Shown here piece after piece: positions 31,889 through 34,107 of a stretch of 34,107 nt of DNA. The stretch is from the NCBI GenBank assembly GCA_013388965.1, contig JACAEG010000258.1, positions 1 through 34,107 on the forward strand, in the 5' to 3' direction. This stretch comes from Pseudorhodoplanes sp. (lineage in GTDB: Bacteria; Pseudomonadota; Alphaproteobacteria; Rhizobiales; Xanthobacteraceae). The notes beneath the pieces are model-generated. The model ran no database searches. It was not told where the DNA came from and saw nothing but the letters and a program-made list of their open reading frames with translations. How positions within the stretch are numbered: position 1 is the stretch's first letter; each line of letters opens with the position of its first letter. A program made the translations under genes and the position numbers.

Positions 31889-32878
31889 TCAGCCGGCCGC
31901 GCGCCGGACATGCGGCACGACATTGGGCGTCTGCCGGCCTTCGAGACAGCGGATGGCGATGCCGAGGCTCTCGACGCCCTCCTCGCCGGTCACCGCGGGG
32001 CGATTCTTGCCCCGAATGGCGGAGACGAAAGCCATCAATTCGGCCCGCAACGGCTCCTCGTGGCCGACCGACAGGTGGCGCATGGAATAGCTGCCGTCGG
32101 GCTGGAAGCCGAAGCATTCCGAGACCTGCCGGGTCAGCAGGTCGCCGATCAGGTATTTGCGCCGGGTCGCCACATGCACGGTGCGCGCCTTGAACGGCGT
32201 CAGCCAGTTGGTGTTGATGTGCGCCAGCACGCCCGAAGCGGTGCGGAATTGCAGCAGCGCGATGTCCTCACGCTCGGCAATCGCGTTGGACAGCTGGGGC
32301 TGCACCTCGACGATCTCGGAATCGGTGAACCAGCGAATCAGATCGATGTCGTGAACCGCGAGATCGATCACGACGCCGACATTCGACATGCGCGGCGGGA
32401 ACGGGCCGACGCGCGTGATCGCGATCGACAGAATATCCTCGCTCTCGATCGCCTGCTTGATGGCCTGCACCGCGGGATTGAAGCGCTCGACATGGCCCAC
32501 CATCAGCGTAACGCCGGCCTGGCGCGCGGCGGCGATGATCTCGCGGCCTTCCTCGACGGTCGAAGCCACGGGCTTCTCCACGAGAACATGCAATCCGCGC
32601 TCGATGCATTTCAGGGCGATCTCGTGATGCAGATGGGTGGGCGCTGCGATCGTGACGGCGTCGAGGCCGAGGTCCAGCAGCGCATCGAGATTGTCAACGG
32701 CCGGGGTGCCGAGCACCCGGGTGACGAGATCGCGCTGGGCACGGCTGGGATCGGCGACGCCTGCGAGTTGCACGTCCGGCAGCCCCGCGAAGACGCGCGC
32801 ATGGTTGGCGCCCATGATTCCAACGCCCACCACGCCCACGCGCAGAGGCTTGTTCGTGCTCTCGACCGCGCGCATCAT
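31889..32878 (-). CDS. Gfo/Idh/MocA family oxidoreductase (nucleotide-sugar 3-dehydrogenase type)
   Basis: About 329 residues with an N-terminal Rossmann domain (VGVVGVGIMGANHARVF) and the substrate domain carrying VEKPVAST near residue 95 and HDIDLIRWF near 180. These match GnnA/WbpB-like oxidoreductases that oxidise the 3-OH of UDP-GlcNAc or its uronic acid with NAD. The next gene (40 bp) is the aminotransferase, so the pair forms a short pathway from UDP-GlcNAc to a 3-amino sugar; GnnA and GnnB provide the precursor for diaminoglucose lipid A, common in Bradyrhizobium and relatives. ATG 32878 is preferred over TTG 32908. WbpB-type O-antigen synthesis is the alternative. Confidence 0.92.
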   Translation of the reverse strand: MMRAVESTNKPLRVGVVGVGIMGANHARVFAGLPDVQLAGVADPSRAQRDLVTRVLGTPAVDNLDALLDLGLDAVTIAAPTHLHHEIALKCIERGLHVLVEKPVASTVEEGREIIAAARQAGVTLMVGHVERFNPAVQAIKQAIESEDILSIAITRVGPFPPRMSNVGVVIDLAVHDIDLIRWFTDSEIVEVQPQLSNAIAEREDIALLQFRTASGVLAHINTNWLTPFKARTVHVATRRKYLIGDLLTRQVSECFGFQPDGSYSMRHLSVGHEEPLRAELMAFVSAIRGKNRPAVTGEEGVESLGIAIRCLEGRQTPNVVPHVRRAAG

Positions 32879-33007
32879 GGCAGCGCCCCCACCGACCCCA
32901 ATACTCAATCACCTAGCATGGGGAGAGCCCGGCTGGCGACCGCCTCGTCCCGATTCCCGAACACGTTTTTATTCAATGCGTTACACCGATGAAAGGCCGG
33001 AATGGGT

Positions 33008-33760
33008 CTATTCTGCGGCGCGCGCCTGGCCCGGAATCCGCAGGGTCAGCCCGGCCGCCAGGGCATCGTCCCGGAACGCCTTCACCGCGTCGAGGGACAG
33101 TTGCTCCCCGGTCCTGGTTCCGACCGCCGTCAGCTTCCTGAGGATGTCGGCGGGCGCCGTGATGATGTGGCAGCCCATCCGGTCGGCCTCGATGACATTG
33201 AAAGCCTCGCGGGTCGAGGCCCAGATCACCTCGACATTCGGCGTCTTGCGCGCGCGCGCGACCGCATCCTGCATCAGCGGCACATAGTCGATGCCGAAAT
33301 CGGCGAGCCTGCCGGCGAACACCGACACGCAGGCGGGCGCGCCCCCGGCAAGCGCATCGACGCCGCGCGCCACCTGTTCGGCTGCGAAGATGGCCGTCAG
33401 ATTGATCTTCACGCCATCCTTCGACAGCGAGCGCACGGCATCGTAGAGCGGCTCGCCGCGTGTGGTCGAAACCGGCAGCTTGACATAGACATTCGGCCCC
33501 CAGGTCGCGATCACATGCGCCTGCTGCACCATTTCCGGAATATCGTCGGAGAAAACCTCGAAGGAGATATGGCGGTCGGGCACCGCCGCGACGAGATCGC
33601 GCGCGAATGCCTCGTAGTCGCGCACGCCCGCTTTCTTGAGCAGCGAGGGATTCGTGGTGAATCCCGAAATCCAGCCGTTCCTGGCCATCTCGACGATCTG
33701 CGCCTTGTCGGCGCCGTCGGTGAAAAGCTTGACCTTCAGGTCGCTGAGGGTGGTTGCCAT
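33008..33760 (-). CDS. Transaldolase
   Basis: A 250-residue TIM-barrel aldolase of the short transaldolase family. It has LFTDGAD and FTTNPSLLKKAG at the start, the Schiff-base lysine in NVYVKLPV near residue 95, INLTAIFAAEQV near 130, SVFAGRLADFGID near 155 and the end IITAPADIL. It moves a dihydroxyacetone unit between sugar phosphates in the non-oxidative pentose phosphate pathway; fructose-6-phosphate aldolase is the alternative for short members, and the sequence alone does not settle it. ATG 33760 starts at MATTLSDLKVKLF; the longer frame to 33910 overlaps the divergent gene and is rejected. The stop is 130 bp before the Gfo/Idh start. Confidence 0.93.
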   Translation of the reverse strand: MATTLSDLKVKLFTDGADKAQIVEMARNGWISGFTTNPSLLKKAGVRDYEAFARDLVAAVPDRHISFEVFSDDIPEMVQQAHVIATWGPNVYVKLPVSTTRGEPLYDAVRSLSKDGVKINLTAIFAAEQVARGVDALAGGAPACVSVFAGRLADFGIDYVPLMQDAVARARKTPNVEVIWASTREAFNVIEADRMGCHIITAPADILRKLTAVGTRTGEQLSLDAVKAFRDDALAAGLTLRIPGQARAAE

Positions 33761-33881
33761 CGGCTGATTGTCCGGTCCCAGATTGCGGCGGCCGCCGGCC
33801 GCCAAAGGCATTGCCTCGCTATTGGAAGGCCCATACAACAACGGTCGCTCCCCTTCAATCAAGCCAAGCTGCTCCGCGGTC
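33761..33881. promoter_or_regulatory. Divergent promoter region with a GC-rich hairpin
   Basis: This 121-bp gap between transaldolase and the UPF0104-like gene must carry two promoters. It holds a perfect 7-bp hairpin GGCGGCC-GCC-GGCCGCC (33787-33803), about 27 bp upstream of the transaldolase ATG, in its leader. No confident -35/-10 pair is seen. Confidence 0.35.
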
Positions 33882-34107
33882 ATGCGACGTGTTCTGCTTT
33901 TTGCCGTCAAGGCGGCGATTACCGGCCTGCTGATCTATTTCGCGGTCAGGTCGGTCAGCCTCGAGGCCGTTCTGGAGCGCATTGGCGACATCCGGGTTCC
34001 CTGGCTTACGCTGGTTCTCGCGGTCCTGGCCGCCCAGATATGACTGCAGGCCGTCCGCTGGCTGCCGATCGTCCACGCTTCCGGATTTCCCCTGCCGGCC
34101 GCAGGCG
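33882..34107 (+). pseudogene. UPF0104-like (lysylphosphatidylglycerol synthase TM region) protein, interrupted by in-frame TGA, runs off the window
   Basis: The frame begins MRRVLLFAVKAAITGLLIYF, a basic start and first membrane helix, followed by VPWLTLVLAVLAAQI as a second helix. At 34041-34043 there is TGA. Reading on in the same frame gives LQAVRWLPIVHASGFPLP, exactly the kind of sequence that follows helix 2 in UPF0104/AglD-like proteins, where a large residue such as Trp would precede it. A single TGG to TGA change would explain this. It may be a real nonsense mutation (pseudogene) or a base error. TGA is a normal stop elsewhere here (for example thiM), so recoding is unlikely. Confidence 0.55.

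Noticed and set aside
32909-33007. CTTTCAT-CGGT-GTAACGC before the Gfo/Idh gene as a third Pho box
   Set aside because: The first half matches well but the second half does not match the consensus, and the gene has no clear phosphate role.
34041-34043. TGA as selenocysteine or as a recoded Trp codon
   Set aside because: The family is not a selenoprotein family, no adjacent stem-loop of the bacterial type is evident, and TGA ends other genes in the window.

Overview
The window is high-GC DNA, densely coding on both strands. It looks like a chromosome segment of an alphaproteobacterium of the Hyphomicrobiales type. The reasons are a PlcP/GT21 lipid-remodelling pair, a Gfo/Idh plus DegT pair of the kind used for diamino-sugar lipid A, paired GCCCGGG...CCCGGGC palindromes of the kind common between rhizobial genes, and TPP-riboswitch control of a thiamine salvage operon. 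I saw no phage, insertion sequence, CRISPR, tRNA or rRNA, and no gene-free stretch longer than 300 bp.

Left part (1-5.5 kb): the tail of an unidentified + strand gene, then four minus-strand genes read right to left: PlcP-like phospholipase C, SugE/Gdx-type SMR transporter, CHAD protein, threonine/serine dehydratase. They diverge from a GT21 ceramide-glucosyltransferase-like lipid glycosyltransferase. A good Pho-box match lies in the divergent gap. Together this reads as a phosphate-starvation module that replaces phospholipids with glycolipids. An atypical SDR follows.

Giant secreted proteins (5.5-13.9 kb): two minus-strand genes encode an extracellular nuclease and a 5'-nucleotidase. Both end in RTX calcium-binding repeats and an almost identical type I secretion tail, and each is followed by a similar hairpin. 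The 5'-nucleotidase gene has a second Pho-box match upstream with a -10-like element at the right distance. Nuclease plus nucleotidase would release phosphate from extracellular nucleic acid, so the window holds two probable Pho-regulon units: scavenging outside the cell and lipid saving inside it.

Middle (14-22 kb): a fumarylacetoacetate-hydrolase-fold enzyme, a small exported Pro-rich protein, thiM-thiE-thiD behind a TPP riboswitch, two overlapping HupE/UreJ-like membrane genes (the second lacking the conserved Asp), a stand-alone Lrp/AsnC ligand domain, a DMT transporter, a dihaem cytochrome c and a cytochrome c'.

Right part (22-34 kb): an orphan molybdopterin-binding dehydrogenase subunit, an RND efflux pump with its lipoprotein adaptor, MurJ lipid II flippase, a DegT aminotransferase and Gfo/Idh oxidoreductase pair for an amino sugar, a transaldolase, and at the edge the start of an UPF0104-like membrane protein interrupted by an in-frame TGA.
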